Shown here one piece after another: positions 5,236-5,403 of a stretch of 5,403 nucleotides of DNA. Source of the DNA: Candidatus Magasanikbacteria bacterium CG10_big_fil_rev_8_21_14_0_10_36_16 (GTDB lineage: Bacteria > Patescibacteriota > Patescibacteriia > Magasanikbacterales > UBA922); contig PFBU01000038.1 of NCBI GenBank assembly GCA_002773185.1, positions 1 through 5,403 on the forward strand, in the 5' to 3' direction. The notes under the pieces were generated by a model, which worked only from the letters and a program-made list of their open reading frames with translations, had not been told where the DNA came from and did no database searches. Every line of letters starts with the position of its first letter. Positions within the stretch are counted from its first letter, which is position 1. A program made the translations under genes and the position numbers.

Positions 5236-5373
5236 TTATGCAGCTTTGACACGTTGTTTAGCTCCTTGTCTTTGTTTGTGACGAGGATTCTTGCAAATAA
5301 CGTAACGAGCGCCACGACGGATGACGATTTTACAATCTTTACATCTTGTTTTTACTGATGAATGTACTTTCAT
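5236..5373 (-). CDS. rpmJ: 50S ribosomal protein bL36, with short C-terminal extension
   Basis: L36 is a tiny zinc-ribbon protein of the 50S subunit. The frame from ATG at 5373 encodes 45 residues: MKVHSSVKTRCKDCK at the start, ligands Cys11, Cys14, Cys27 and His32 in the C-x2-C-x12-C-x4-H spacing of the zinc-binding form, then KNPRHKQRQG (28-37). Most L36 proteins end at that RQG, about residue 37-38; here eight more residues (AKQRVKAA) follow before TAA, a basic extension. The position before rpsM is the usual infA-rpmJ-rpsM order. The 30 bases upstream to the window edge hold no confident part of infA. Confidence 0.96.
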   Translation of the reverse strand: MKVHSSVKTRCKDCKIVIRRGARYVICKNPRHKQRQGAKQRVKAA

Positions 5374-5403
5374 AATACTTTTTAAACACTCAAATAAATA
5401 TTT

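Noticed and set aside
5374..5403. 3' end of infA upstream of rpmJ
   Set aside because: infA is expected by gene order, but the 30 bases available contain no residues that fit the usual IF-1 C-terminus, so nothing can be called.

Overview
The window is an A+T-rich bacterial segment in which every gene I can support lies on the minus strand. Reading right to left (the direction of transcription), it holds the distal half of a ribosomal-protein operon, rpmJ, rpsM, rpsK, rpsD, rpoA, rplQ, rplM, rpsI. This is the classical 'alpha operon' joined directly to the L13-S9 pair. A rho-independent terminator follows rpsI, then a 615-base gene-free stretch, then the first 381 codons of a Wzx/MOP-type polysaccharide flippase that runs off the left edge.

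The organism looks like a low-GC member of the Candidate Phyla Radiation (Patescibacteria, perhaps a Parcubacteria-type lineage). Supporting signs are the compact operon with rplM-rpsI directly behind rplQ, the lean versions of several proteins (L13 without its usual C-terminal tail, RNA polymerase alpha without its C-terminal domain), and a G+C-rich nested palindrome of a style I associate with those genomes. This placement is inference from sequence character, not from a database search. The genetic code looks standard: all complete genes end in TAA and none contains an in-frame TGA.

Region by region: 5236-5373 bL36; 5186-5235 a 50-base gap with a small hairpin; 4799-5185 uS13; 4375-4767 uS11; 3731-4354 uS4; 2938-3702 RNA polymerase alpha; 2563-2913 uL17; 2191-2553 uL13; 1760-2164 uS9; 1692-1730 terminator; 1145-1759 non-coding with a 32-base direct repeat (two copies plus a shortened inverted copy) bracketing two palindromes that are inverted copies of each other; 1-1144 flippase N-terminal part. 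Operon genes are 9 to 50 bases apart, do not overlap, and are probably co-transcribed from a promoter beyond the right edge.

The genes supply the 30S head and platform (S13, S11, S9), the 30S body (S4), the 50S (L13, L17, L36) and the RNA polymerase assembly platform. The flippase belongs to a different process (cell-surface glycan export) and probably starts a separate transcription unit. The points most worth a second look are the repeat-rich intergenic cassette, the alpha subunit without a CTD, and the lack of Shine-Dalgarno motifs before all nine visible starts. I found no clear candidate for an undescribed multi-gene system.
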